40,643 nt of DNA from a virus, in the IMG/VR virus record IMGVR_UViG_3300044632_000033, positions 1-40,643 of that record, one strand, 5' to 3'. This document shows positions 13,992 through 22,516 of this stretch, in pieces. The notes beneath the pieces were generated by a model. That model did no database searches and was not told where the DNA came from. It saw only the letters and a program-made list of their open reading frames with translations. How positions within the stretch are numbered: the first letter of the stretch is position 1; each line of letters starts with the position of its first letter. A program made the position numbers and the translations under genes.

Positions 13992-14987
13992 ATGGCTAGT
14001 ACATACAGTAATTTAAAAATTCAATTAATGACCACAGGTGAAAACGCCACGACGTGGGGTACGGTCACTAATACTAATTTAGGGACAGCCATAGAAGAGG
14101 CCATTACTGGGTCGGCTGATGTGACCTTTTCTAGTGCCACTGTGACCCTGACTCTTACGAATACGAACTCAAGCCAGACGGCTCGTAACCTCCGTTTAAA
14201 CCTAGTTGGTACTTCCGGTGGCGCTCAAGATCTTGTTGTCCCAGCCATTGAAAAGTTGTACATAGTAAACAACGGTTGCGCCGATACCATCACAATCAAA
14301 GTATCAGGACAAACCGGGGTTGCTGTCCCTGCCGGTAAGACTATGTTTGTGTATAACAATGGCACTGATTGTACGGATGCAATCACTCACTTACGTAATC
14401 TAACCCTTGCTACGGCACTTCCCGTGGCATCTGGTGGAACCGGGAGTAATACTGCATCGGCGGCTCGTACAGCCCTTGGTCTTGAGATTGGGGTAAATGT
14501 ACAGGCTTATAACGCAAATGCAGTATTTACTAACGTAGCCCAAACTTTTACAGAACTTCAGTCCTTTTCTGGTTCGGCTACAACAGCCGCTGTTAAAACC
14601 CAGAATATTAAAGAGAAGGTCACAATATCTGGCACTGCGGCAACCGGTACGGTTAACTTCGACATCCTTACTCAATCCGTCCTGTATTACACATTTAACT
14701 CTACAGGCAACTGGACATTGAACTTCCGGGGTGACGGCTCTACGTCGCTTAACTCAGTTATGAGTACCGGTGAGTCAATGACGGTAGTGTTCTTTGCCAC
14801 CCAAACCACAGTTGCTTACTATAACTCTGCTGTACAGGTTGACGGTAGTTCGGTTACTCCAAAATGGCAGGGTGGGTCTGCACCGACTGCGGGCAATGCC
14901 AGCGGGGTTGATGTCTACAGTTACACAATTGTTAAGACCGCAAATGCAACATTTACTGTTTTTGCGTCCCTGTCTCAGTTTGCGTAA
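13992..14987 (+). CDS. Tail-fibre protein (GENATTWGTVTNTNLG family)
   Basis: 331 residues with AAGGA upstream of ATG 13992. The N-terminal domain SNLKIQLMTTGENATTWGTV, TNTNLGTAIEEAITGSADVT, AGKTMFVYNNGTDCTDAITH is a signature of many phage fibres, followed by the shaft linker TALPVASGGTGSNTASAART near residues 136-157 and a C-terminal beta domain with YYTFNSTGNWTLNFRGDGST and SYTIVKTANATFTVFASLSQ. The combined layout (attachment domain, GGTG shaft, C-terminal jelly-roll-like domain) fits a trimeric tail fibre. High-quality family match by eye. Confidence 0.8.
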   Translation: MASTYSNLKIQLMTTGENATTWGTVTNTNLGTAIEEAITGSADVTFSSATVTLTLTNTNSSQTARNLRLNLVGTSGGAQDLVVPAIEKLYIVNNGCADTITIKVSGQTGVAVPAGKTMFVYNNGTDCTDAITHLRNLTLATALPVASGGTGSNTASAARTALGLEIGVNVQAYNANAVFTNVAQTFTELQSFSGSATTAAVKTQNIKEKVTISGTAATGTVNFDILTQSVLYYTFNSTGNWTLNFRGDGSTSLNSVMSTGESMTVVFFATQTTVAYYNSAVQVDGSSVTPKWQGGSAPTAGNASGVDVYSYTIVKTANATFTVFASLSQFA

Positions 14988-14996
14988 GGATTAAAG

Positions 14997-15779
14997 ATGC
15001 CAGTTCTTAGTACAGTTGGAGCGGCAGCGGCTAGGGGCTTTGGTCTCACGGCTAGGGGTTTCTTTAAATTTACAGCGACTATTTCTTCAAATTATATAAA
15101 TTACAATCTTAGGGCTGAGGCTGTTGCGGCTGGCTGGAATCAAATAACGCCACTCGATGCTTATGTGACTATTAATAATGGGGTTACGGTCTACTCAGCT
15201 TCAACATCGACCCCTGCGTTTACAACGGGAACTTCATACCCTTCAGGTAGCCGCCTTAATCTAACTAACAATGGGATCATCTTAGGCAGGGGCGGTAATG
15301 GTGGTAATGGTGGAAGTCCTTACCCACCCCCGACGGCATCTGTTGCCGGATTTGCAGGAACTGCGGGTGGTAATGCATTAACTACAACAATTACCGTAAA
15401 TCTAACCAATAACAACCGAATCGCTGGTGGTGGTGGCGGTGGTGGCGGTGGTAGTTCATTTGCATACCCCGGTGGCGGAACAGGGGGTGGTGGTGGCGGT
15501 GGTGGTATAGGAAATGGCTCAGGTGGTAATGGAGTATCTGGATTTGGTGGCGGAGGAACAGGTTCACCCGGTACTGCTGGAACTCTTACAACGGCTGGAA
15601 CAGGCGGCGCTATTGGTAGCCCAAGTGCAGGCCCCGGGGGTAATGGTGGTGGATATGGTACAGCAGGTTCGACAGGCGGAGGTGCGGGGGGAGCAGGCGG
15701 TGCAGCCGGTACTTCTATCTCTGGAAATTCTTTGGTTAACTACATCGTGACTGGAACAATTAACGGGCCAACCGTTTAA
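14997..15779 (+). CDS. Gly-rich tail-tip receptor-binding protein, copy 4
   Basis: 260 residues, AAGGA before ATG 14997. Residues 1-95 form a globular domain (NYNLRAEAVAAGWNQITPLD, AYVTINNGVTVYSASTSTPA, YPSGSRLNLTNNGIILGRGG), then a Gly-rich body with stretches of Gly broken by Asn/Ser/Ala. The 'VTINNGVxxxSxSTxxPAxxTGxxYPxGSxLxLxNNGxIxGxGG' pattern is known in phage tip adhesins with glycine-rich motifs. It differs in its N-terminus from the three other Gly-rich proteins. Likely cell-surface binding; receptor unknown. Confidence 0.75.
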   Translation: MPVLSTVGAAAARGFGLTARGFFKFTATISSNYINYNLRAEAVAAGWNQITPLDAYVTINNGVTVYSASTSTPAFTTGTSYPSGSRLNLTNNGIILGRGGNGGNGGSPYPPPTASVAGFAGTAGGNALTTTITVNLTNNNRIAGGGGGGGGGSSFAYPGGGTGGGGGGGGIGNGSGGNGVSGFGGGGTGSPGTAGTLTTAGTGGAIGSPSAGPGGNGGGYGTAGSTGGGAGGAGGAAGTSISGNSLVNYIVTGTINGPTV

Positions 15780-15787
15780 GGATAACT

Positions 15788-16003
15788 ATGAAAAGATTAT
15801 TTGAAGCCCAAAAGATTGATGGCGTTAAGCACCCTCAAACCGAAATCACACAAGTATGCGCCTCTTGTGGATACGACTTAGACGAGCATGAGTTGGAGGC
15901 AGATACCTGCTCTGATTGTGGTGCGCCGCTTCGTTTAAAGCAGTCTGTATCAATCTGGGCAACTTCGGTACCAAAGGCTGGGGCTACGGTCTGGGGAAAA
16001 TAA
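15788..16003 (+). CDS. Small zinc-ribbon protein
   Basis: 71 residues, AAGGA upstream. Two CxxC pairs (C24-x-x-C27, C41-x-x-C44) around an acidic YDLDEHELEADT segment give a compact zinc ribbon. The C-terminus is SIWATSVPKAGATVWGK. It closes the fibre array and its stop is four bases from the next gene. Such ribbons occur in many small phage proteins; binding partner unknown. Confidence 0.7.
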   Translation: MKRLFEAQKIDGVKHPQTEITQVCASCGYDLDEHELEADTCSDCGAPLRLKQSVSIWATSVPKAGATVWGK

Positions 16004-16006
16004 TGT

Positions 16007-16465
16007 ATGTCAGATCTAGATCCGATTATCGGTACCGCCAAGGCGGCAACCCAGAGCATTAAATCTGCTATCCAATCGGGTAAGGAGATAAGTTCAGCCG
16101 TTGAGTCGATTCAGAATTTTGGTATGGCGGAGGTCAAAGCCCGTCATGCTTTTAAGAATGTACGTAAGAATACTGAAGGTGAAATAACAATCATGACCGC
16201 TATGGCGGAATGGCGCAGGCTAGATCAGATACGCCGCATGGAGTTAGAAGTACGAGATTTTCTGGTTCAGCAGTTTGGGCACTTTAAAGGTGAAGAAGAG
16301 TTTGAGAAGGTCAAGAAGATTAAAGAGGACATGATTGCCCGTTATGCCAAAAGTAAAGATGCACTGGGCAGGGATGTAGCGAAGATGCGGGAGTTGCAGA
16401 TTATTTGTGTGATGCTGGCGTTTTTGGTGGTTACAATTTATTACATTATGAAGGGTCATCTGTAA
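16007..16465 (+). CDS. Coiled-coil protein with C-terminal membrane anchor
   Basis: 152 residues. The body is helical and charged (FKNVRKNTEGEITIMTAMAE, WRRLDQIRRMELEVRDFLV, EEFEKVKKIKEDMIARYAKS) and the last 24 residues contain a single hydrophobic helix (LQIICVMLAFLVVTIYYI) followed by a short basic end, MKGHL. A C-tail anchored topology just upstream of the lysis genes suggests a lysis or membrane-related role, though virion proteins of this shape also exist. TAATG overlap with the next gene. ATG 16003 in another frame is ignored. Family not named. Confidence 0.7.
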   Translation: MSDLDPIIGTAKAATQSIKSAIQSGKEISSAVESIQNFGMAEVKARHAFKNVRKNTEGEITIMTAMAEWRRLDQIRRMELEVRDFLVQQFGHFKGEEEFEKVKKIKEDMIARYAKSKDALGRDVAKMRELQIICVMLAFLVVTIYYIMKGHL

Positions 16466-17079
16466 TGGCTGAGAAACTAAACGCTAACGACACGCTGTCT
16501 AAAGTGTTGGCGTATGTTGACTCGCCGTTTAAACTCTTTGCCCTGATTCTCATGGCGGTGCTGGCCTTTGGCGGTTGGATGCTGTACGACAACAAAGACT
16601 TAATCGTAGGCACCTATAAGGAAAGCCAGAAACTCCCCGAGATTGTTGAAGACCGTGTGGATGATGCCGTATCCCACATATTTAAGACCACGAGTGCTAC
16701 TACCGTGGCGATATTTAAGGTCAACCCCCTGCTTGGAACCCGAGTGCAGTATCGGGCATACACCAAAGAAGGTAGGGACAAGACTAACGACGGGTTGGAT
16801 GTAGGACTTTTTACCGCTAACCAATCCAATAATCAGGACGTAGTAGACCTCATGGCAGGCAACGTACCATGCAGTGAATACAAGGCAGCACAGTCAGAGA
16901 TTGGCCTTTGGTATATAGATAAGGGTATGCGGTTTGGGTGTCGAATCAGTATCCCGCCTGAGCCTAGCCGGTTTATAGGACAGATTACGGTGGGATGGGC
17001 AACTCCTCCCGCTGATTTAGATCAAACCCGGGCGATGCTTAATATCGCCGCAACCATGCTTTCAAGGAGTAAGAAATAA
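16465..17079 (+). CDS. Membrane-anchored protein with extracytoplasmic-type domain
   Basis: 204 residues from ATG 16465, which overlaps the upstream TAA (16463-16465); the in-frame start at 16405 is rejected because it overlaps the preceding gene by 60 bases. One N-terminal membrane helix (about 20-41, PFKLFALILMAVLAFGGWML) precedes a mixed alpha/beta soluble domain containing VNPLLGTRVQYRAYTKEGRD, DLMAGNVPCSEYKAAQSEIG and GMRFGCRISIPPEPSRFIGQ. Two cysteines may pair. It sits directly before the holin, so it could belong to the lysis module (pinholin partner or spanin-like). No family recognised with certainty. Confidence 0.7.
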   Translation: MAEKLNANDTLSKVLAYVDSPFKLFALILMAVLAFGGWMLYDNKDLIVGTYKESQKLPEIVEDRVDDAVSHIFKTTSATTVAIFKVNPLLGTRVQYRAYTKEGRDKTNDGLDVGLFTANQSNNQDVVDLMAGNVPCSEYKAAQSEIGLWYIDKGMRFGCRISIPPEPSRFIGQITVGWATPPADLDQTRAMLNIAATMLSRSKK

Positions 17080-17477
17080 TGTTACCTATAGCCGCATTAC
17101 TAAGTATAGGGGAAAAGGTTCTGGACAAGGTTCTGCCTGACCCAGAGGCACGGGCCAAAGCGCAGGCTATGCTTTTAGAGATGCAACAAAAGGGCGAACT
17201 TGCCAAACTCCAAGCCGACATGAATGAGCAGGATAACTTGACCAAACGGGCTGAAGCCGATATGAAGTCGGACTCATGGTTATCTAAGAACATCCGGCCT
17301 ATGACGCTAATCTTTATTTTGCTGACCTACACCGTATTTGGGATGATGTCCGCTTGGGAGATTGAGGTAAACAATAACTATGTAGAACTCTTGGGCCAGT
17401 GGGGGATGTTAATTATGTCGTTCTACTTTGGTGGGCGCACCCTTGAGAAGATCATGGATATGAAGGCCAAGAAATGA
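17079..17477 (+). CDS. Holin (GTA_holin_3TM-like)
   Basis: 132 residues with AAGGAG upstream. The N-terminal amphipathic region (IAALLSIGEKVLDKVLPDPE) and charged helix are followed by SKNIRPMTLIFILLTYTVFG and a second hydrophobic helix LLGQWGMLIMSFYFGGRTLE near the C-terminus. The 'RPxTL...FYFGGRxLEK' pattern is that of the 3TM holin family (PF11351, GTA_holin_3TM). The gene overlaps the endolysin start by four bases, the classic holin-endolysin order. It would open the inner membrane at lysis time. Confidence 0.85.
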   Translation: MLPIAALLSIGEKVLDKVLPDPEARAKAQAMLLEMQQKGELAKLQADMNEQDNLTKRAEADMKSDSWLSKNIRPMTLIFILLTYTVFGMMSAWEIEVNNNYVELLGQWGMLIMSFYFGGRTLEKIMDMKAKK

Positions 17478-17938
17478 ACTTGACCGCTAACTTTTCTCTT
17501 GCCGAGATGGTGAAGTCTGATACTGCACTGCGGCATGATATGGACAACACACCGGGGGAGGCTGAGATTGCTAATCTTAAAACACTCTGCGAAAAGGTAC
17601 TCCAGCCCGTCCGTGACCACTTTCAAACCGGAGTCAAGGTCAACTCAGGGTTCCGACATCCCGAAGTCAACGCAAAGGTGGGAGGCTCCAAAACGTCCGA
17701 CCATTGTAAAGGACAAGCCGCTGACATTGAGATTCCCGGTATTGCCAACGCGGACTTAGCCGTGTGGATTATGGACAACCTTGAGTACACCCAGTTAATC
17801 CTTGAGTTCTACACCCCCGGCGTGCCAGATTCGGGTTGGGTGCATGTTTCCTACGACCCCGCTAATTTAAAGAAGCAGAACTTGACTGCTACTAAGCGGG
17901 ACGGTAAAACGGTATATCTGCCGGGGCTTGTAGCCTAG
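17474..17938 (+). CDS. Endolysin, M15_3 peptidase (D-Ala-D-Ala carboxypeptidase-like)
   Basis: 154 residues. Zinc ligands of the M15_3 family (PF08291) are visible: H77 and D84 in SDHCKGQAADIEI, and H124 in GWVHVSYD. The preceding QPVRDHFQTGVKVNSGFRHP is the conserved N-terminal part. It should cleave peptide bonds in peptidoglycan cross-links. No signal peptide or separate wall-binding domain is present, so export depends on the overlapping upstream holin. Length is normal for a single-domain Gram-negative phage lysin. Confidence 0.9.
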   Translation: MNLTANFSLAEMVKSDTALRHDMDNTPGEAEIANLKTLCEKVLQPVRDHFQTGVKVNSGFRHPEVNAKVGGSKTSDHCKGQAADIEIPGIANADLAVWIMDNLEYTQLILEFYTPGVPDSGWVHVSYDPANLKKQNLTATKRDGKTVYLPGLVA

Positions 17939-17948
17939 AAGGTACGTC

Positions 17949-19862
17949 ATGCCATTTATAAAACTTCAATTTAAACCGGGGATAAACCGGGATCAGACCA
18001 ACTACTCAAACGAGGGTGGCTGGTACGAGTGCGACAAGATTCGGTTTAGGTCTGGCTATCCTGAAAAGGTTGGCGGCTGGTTAAAGGTGGGTCAAAATAC
18101 TTTTCTTGGGGTGTGCCGTCAGATGTTTGGATGGATTACATCCTTTACTGATAATTTCTTAGCCATTGGGACAAATTTAAAAGTTTATATTGAGGCTGGT
18201 GGTAACTTCTATGACATTACCCCAATAAGGGCAACTTTTGCCACTCCTGATACAGATAACTGCATATCTACTACAAATACCTCGCCTGTAGTAATTGTGG
18301 CTATTGATGCTCATGGGGCGGCAGATGGAGACTATGTAACTATTTCTGGAGTAGCAGGTTCAGGATCTCCGGTAAATATAGGGGGTATCCCAGTAACAGA
18401 AATAAATGCCGAACACACAGCCACAGTTATTAATGCCAATGCCTTTAGCGTAACGGTTGCTACGTCGGCTAATGCGACCGTTTCCAGTGCCGGTGGTACA
18501 TCAATAAACGTTACTTTCCAAATTGAACCCGGCAATGCGGCATTAACGGCTGGTTATGGTTGGGGTACAAGTGTCTGGGGTGGAGATCCGCCGTCTCGTG
18601 CTTGGGGCGTTGGTTCTGTAGAGCCTGTATTTTTACCACAACGAGATTGGTGGTTTGATAACTTTGATAACGACTTAGTAATGAACTACCGTGATGGACC
18701 AATTTATTACTGGGAACGTGGTAGTTCGGTAGACCCAAGCACAGCCTTGGCTACACCGGCTTTTCTTTTAGAAGACCTAGCAGGAGCAACTGATGTCCCC
18801 GTCCAAGCCATGCAAATTCTTGTATCACAGAACGATAAACATCTTCTCGCTTTTGGGTGTGTGCCTTATGGTTCTACTAGTGTGGCTGATTTTGATCCCC
18901 TTCTTATTAGGTGGGCTAATCAGGATGATCCGGGCAACTGGACGCCTTCACCTACCAACTCTGCGGGATTTTTAAGAATTTCACGAGGTTCACAAATTAT
19001 TCGTGCTCTTGCTACACGGCAGGAAATTTTAATTTGGACTAACTCAAATCTTTATTCGCTACAGTTTACTGGTACTACAGATGTATTTAGCCTACAAGAA
19101 CTAGCAGATAACATATCAATTATTGGCCCAAGATGTTGTGTAGCCGCAAATAACGTAGTTTATTGGATGGGTCAGGATAAATTCTATGCTTACTCAGGTC
19201 GAGTTGAGACGCTGCCTTGTACATTACGTAACTATGTATTTTTAGATCTAAACTACAACCAAGCGGATCAAATCGTATGTGGAACAAATGAGGGTTATAA
19301 CGAAATCTGGTGGTTCTATCCAAGTGCCCAATCTAACTGGAATGATCGGTATGTGGTTTATAACCATTTAGAAAGAGTCTGGTACTACGGAACTATTGAA
19401 CGCACGGCTTGGTTAGATAGCGCCTTAAGACCATTGCCACAAGCAGTATCGACTGCACAGAACTCAACTACAGGCTATTTATATAACCATGAGTCTGGTG
19501 TTAATGATGATGTTTTGCCAATGAATTCTTATATTCAGTCTTCAGACATTGATCTAGAAGATGGTGAACAGTTTATGTTGACACGACGAATGATTCCAGA
19601 CGTTAACTTTAACGGTTCTACGGCTAATAACGCTGAGGTAACTCTACAGATACGGCCTCGTAATTTTCCGGGTTCTGCATTTACTAGCGATCCTGCTGAT
19701 AGCCAGCCGGTAATTGAAACATCAGTAGGTCAATATACGGATCAGGTATTTGTACGTGCCCGTGCCCGTCAGATGGCGCTCAAAATTCAATCCACAGACT
19801 TAGGTGTTCAATGGCAGTTAGGTAGTCCACGTATTGATGTTCGCCCGGATGGTAAGCGATGA
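17949..19862 (+). CDS. P22 gp10-like tail hub / packaged-DNA stabilisation protein
   Basis: 637 residues. Start MPFIKLQFKPGINRDQTNYS, then GGWYECDKIRFRSGYPEKVG and FLGVCRQMFGWITSFTDNFL, match the Phage_stabilise type (PF11134, P22 gp10 family), which closes the tail tube below gp4. Residues about 95-195 hold a beta-rich insertion (NTSPVVIVAIDAHGAADGDY, INAEHTATVINANAFSVTVA) of a type common in virion proteins. The core (WWFDNFDNDLVMNYRDGPIY, LRISRGSQIIRALATRQEIL) and the C-terminal QMALKIQSTDLGVQWQLGSP continue the family. This call supports a short-tailed phage. Unusually it is separated from the connector genes by the whole fibre array and lysis module. Confidence 0.8.
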   Translation: MPFIKLQFKPGINRDQTNYSNEGGWYECDKIRFRSGYPEKVGGWLKVGQNTFLGVCRQMFGWITSFTDNFLAIGTNLKVYIEAGGNFYDITPIRATFATPDTDNCISTTNTSPVVIVAIDAHGAADGDYVTISGVAGSGSPVNIGGIPVTEINAEHTATVINANAFSVTVATSANATVSSAGGTSINVTFQIEPGNAALTAGYGWGTSVWGGDPPSRAWGVGSVEPVFLPQRDWWFDNFDNDLVMNYRDGPIYYWERGSSVDPSTALATPAFLLEDLAGATDVPVQAMQILVSQNDKHLLAFGCVPYGSTSVADFDPLLIRWANQDDPGNWTPSPTNSAGFLRISRGSQIIRALATRQEILIWTNSNLYSLQFTGTTDVFSLQELADNISIIGPRCCVAANNVVYWMGQDKFYAYSGRVETLPCTLRNYVFLDLNYNQADQIVCGTNEGYNEIWWFYPSAQSNWNDRYVVYNHLERVWYYGTIERTAWLDSALRPLPQAVSTAQNSTTGYLYNHESGVNDDVLPMNSYIQSSDIDLEDGEQFMLTRRMIPDVNFNGSTANNAEVTLQIRPRNFPGSAFTSDPADSQPVIETSVGQYTDQVFVRARARQMALKIQSTDLGVQWQLGSPRIDVRPDGKR

Positions 19863-20539
19863 TTGGTAAGAAGTTCGTAGCCCCCGCGCTACCTGTACCT
19901 CCAATTGAATATGATCAAAAATATGATACGGATTTAATTCGTATTTTGCGTCTTTACTTTAATCTACTAGATAATTACTTCCAAACCACAATTCTTGACG
20001 CTTTAAATGGCGGGGTTGGTGGTAATGGCATCACTTTTCCCCACATAGCCGCATCAGATTCTACAGATCAGTTAGCCACGGCAAGCAATACGGCTACTTT
20101 GGTTAAATGGAATACATTAGATTCTGGTTATCTCTGGACGCTTAATGCGCCCGGGTCGGCTACGGCTGATGTGGCTGGGGTGTATAAAATTACGTATCGC
20201 CTACAACTTGTTAATACTGGTAATGCTGTTCACGATGCGGTAGTTTGGATGAAAGTAAATAACGTAGACGTATCAAATTCAACTACAACATTTTCTGTAC
20301 CAGCCCGTAAAAGTGCAGGTGTTCCTAGTTACCTTTCGGCCTACTCTGAAATTACTTTTGAGGTTGAAGTGGGCGATGAGATAAAACTGTATTGGGCTAC
20401 TGACCAAGCCTACGCCACTTCTCCAGCAACCGATGGGGTCTATATGCTCCATGACCCAGTTCAAACCACTCCCTATGCCCGACCAGCCATACCGTCGGCA
20501 ATTGGCTCTATAACCTATGTTTCCGCAATTAACCCGTAG
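19859..20539 (+). CDS. Structural protein with C1q/TNF-like beta-sandwich
   Basis: 226 residues, ATGA overlap with the hub gene. N-terminal 50 residues (YDQKYDTDLIRILRLYFNLL, DNYFQTTILDALNG) are helical, probably for oligomerisation. The rest (VAGVYKITYRLQLVNTGNAV, HDAVVWMKVNNVDVSNSTTT, YSEITFEVEVGDEIKLYWAT) reads as a jelly-roll like those at the ends of many phage fibres. Likely a tail-tip or fibre component immediately after the hub. No enzymatic motif. Confidence 0.7.
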   Translation: MIGKKFVAPALPVPPIEYDQKYDTDLIRILRLYFNLLDNYFQTTILDALNGGVGGNGITFPHIAASDSTDQLATASNTATLVKWNTLDSGYLWTLNAPGSATADVAGVYKITYRLQLVNTGNAVHDAVVWMKVNNVDVSNSTTTFSVPARKSAGVPSYLSAYSEITFEVEVGDEIKLYWATDQAYATSPATDGVYMLHDPVQTTPYARPAIPSAIGSITYVSAINP

Positions 20540-20571
20540 ACTTGACTTGACAAATTCAGGATAATCTCGAT

Positions 20572-22086
20572 ATGAACTATAAACAGACCGCTCAACAACT
20601 TGCCAGCAAGGGTCGCTATGGCGACACAATGCTGATGCATGTCAGCCCTAAAGAAGTTGCCGGACTTCAGTATCTAGGCGGCAAATACGGGACAAAATTG
20701 ACAGTTAACCCATCTACGGGTTTACCCGAAGCCTTTAGTTTTAGTAGGTTTCTACCCATGATTGCCGGGGCGGCATTGGCTCCTTATACAGGGGGTGCAT
20801 CTGCTGCGCTTATCGTAGGGGGTGTAGAAACCGCCCGTACTGGCAACATAATGAAAGGGCTACAAGCAGGTCTTGGAGCCTATGGTGGGGCTAATATCGC
20901 TTCTGGTCTAGGTACTATGGGGGCTGAACAAGGGGTAGCCAACGCTACTGCCGCTAATTTAAATGCTGCGGGACCAACTGCAGCCATGGGAGATCTAAGT
21001 CAAGGTATTAGTTACCAAGGTGCAGATGTATTGCCTAGCATAGCGCCAACAAACGTAACCGGGTCTCAAATTCTTGCAGCGCAACAACCCGGGCAGTTGG
21101 AATCATTTATTAGCCAACAAGCAGGCGGCGCGGCGCCGGGTACAGAAGCATACAGGCTGGCTGCAGAAAATTATGGGACTTCTGCTTTTAACGCCCAACA
21201 AGCTGCCCCTGCAAATTTAGGAACCCCAGACTTTAGACCTACATATAGCGACATTGGTAAGGGTGTTCAAAGGCTTGGTACTGCTGAAGGCATTTCAAGT
21301 CTTGGTTCTTCCGCTATGGCTGATCCTATGAGCACAGCAAAAATGGCTGGCTCTGTACTACTTGCCTCTCAAGAAGAGGAAGAACCGTATAAAAAACCCG
21401 AAATTGACCACAGCAAGTACCCAAAAGCCGAGGCTTACAAACGGAACTTTAGAGAAAATCCAGATCCATCTGTAGACCGCGAATTTGCATACTACGAGCC
21501 AAACGCTTTATATGTAAAAGACGGTGGGCAGACTAAATACAATGTAGGTGGTTTGTCTGGTGGGTATACCGACTACATGCAGCAACTTCAGCAGATGATT
21601 AATATGAAGGGTGGTGCTAATCCTGCGATGCCTGTTCAGTCTGGAAGCCCTCTTCAGGTGATGGCTGAAATGTCAAAATCTGGACAAATGGGTAAGATGA
21701 AAGCCTATAAGACCGGCGGTCTTGAAGACGGCGGATTTGTTTTACGTGCCTCTACTGTAAACGGCGTAGGCAATGGTAGTTCGGAAGCGGGACTAAAGTA
21801 TTTACAAGAGAAACTTGGTGCGGTGCCTATTAAAGGCAAAGGTGATGGAATGAGCGACTCTATCCCAACTTCTATTGAAGGCCGACGTAAAGCACTTGTG
21901 TCTAATGAAGAAGCCTATGTACCCCGTAACATCGTGGCTCGACTTGGTGATGGAGATATAAACAAAGGCGCTAATAAACTAGATAAGTTTATGAAGCGGG
22001 TAGACAAGGCTAAGACAGGAAAACCAAGGCCACCAAAGCAAATTAATCCGGATAATTATTTGCCAAAGAAAAAGTCCTATGCTTAG
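20572..22086 (+). CDS. Internal-virion / ejection protein candidate A
   Basis: 504 residues. N-terminal module KGRYGDTMLMHVSPKEVAGL, TKLTVNPSTGLPEAFSFSRF, then a Gly/Ala membrane-compatible stretch (LPMIAGAALAPYTGGASAAL). A disordered middle holds GG motifs (KDGGQTKYNVGGLSGG near 316-332, YKTGGLEDGGFVLR near 378-392). The C-terminal module (SDSIPTSIEGRRKALVSNEE, AYVPRNIVARLGDGDINKGA, NKLDKFMKRV) is widespread in phage late proteins. Position after the hub and composition fit proteins ejected with DNA, as in T7 or P22; function is inferred. The 3' end overlaps the GNAT gene by eight bases. Confidence 0.65.
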   Translation: MNYKQTAQQLASKGRYGDTMLMHVSPKEVAGLQYLGGKYGTKLTVNPSTGLPEAFSFSRFLPMIAGAALAPYTGGASAALIVGGVETARTGNIMKGLQAGLGAYGGANIASGLGTMGAEQGVANATAANLNAAGPTAAMGDLSQGISYQGADVLPSIAPTNVTGSQILAAQQPGQLESFISQQAGGAAPGTEAYRLAAENYGTSAFNAQQAAPANLGTPDFRPTYSDIGKGVQRLGTAEGISSLGSSAMADPMSTAKMAGSVLLASQEEEEPYKKPEIDHSKYPKAEAYKRNFRENPDPSVDREFAYYEPNALYVKDGGQTKYNVGGLSGGYTDYMQQLQQMINMKGGANPAMPVQSGSPLQVMAEMSKSGQMGKMKAYKTGGLEDGGFVLRASTVNGVGNGSSEAGLKYLQEKLGAVPIKGKGDGMSDSIPTSIEGRRKALVSNEEAYVPRNIVARLGDGDINKGANKLDKFMKRVDKAKTGKPRPPKQINPDNYLPKKKSYA

Positions 22087-22516
22087 AACTATTCACGGTT
22101 GCGACTTTTCTGATTGGATTCTTGAAAGAATGCCGGTCAAAAATGGCAAACCACGATGGTATTACACAATTGGTATTGGTAACGAAAAGAAGTTATTGGG
22201 TGCTGTAATTTTATTTGATTACGATGGCACCAACGTATATTTTGGTGGTGTAAGTGATGGGGCTAAATATTGGCTAAACAAACGAATCATTGGTGAAATA
22301 GCAGATTTTGTTTTTAACCATTTAGGCTGTGTTCGTGTAACTGCCCGTACTCAACCAGAAAACACGAAAGCCCGTCGGATGCTAGAAAGTATTGGATTTG
22401 TATGTGAAGGCATCATGCGTCAAGGTTACGGCAACAAAGATATGTTGATTTATGGGATTTTACAATCTGAAGCAGAACGTTGGATGAAACGTAAAGAGGT
22501 TGAATATGCGCAATAA
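22079..22516 (+). CDS. GNAT-family N-acetyltransferase
   Basis: 145 residues. The acetyl-CoA binding region appears as QPENTKARRMLESIGFVCEG, with preceding strand/helix IGEIADFVFNHLGCVRVTAR and the final strand NKDMLIYGIL, typical of RimJ/RimL-like GNATs. The substrate is unknown; a target could be a virion protein, host ribosomal protein or antibiotic-like small molecule. It is embedded between internal-virion genes, a placement seen in other podoviruses, and overlaps both neighbours, so it is expressed late. Confidence 0.85.
   Translation: MLRTIHGCDFSDWILERMPVKNGKPRWYYTIGIGNEKKLLGAVILFDYDGTNVYFGGVSDGAKYWLNKRIIGEIADFVFNHLGCVRVTARTQPENTKARRMLESIGFVCEGIMRQGYGNKDMLIYGILQSEAERWMKRKEVEYAQ

Noticed and set aside
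16405-16464. Upstream extension of the 16465 gene
   Set aside because: Would overlap the membrane anchor of the preceding gene by 60 bases; the TAATG overlap at 16463-16467 is the normal pattern here.
20542-20565. Possible promoter TTGACT/TTGACA ... GATAAT before the 20572 gene
   Set aside because: The hexamers are only 7-12 bases apart, too short for a sigma70 promoter, and the gap between genes is only 32 bases inside a coupled late operon.
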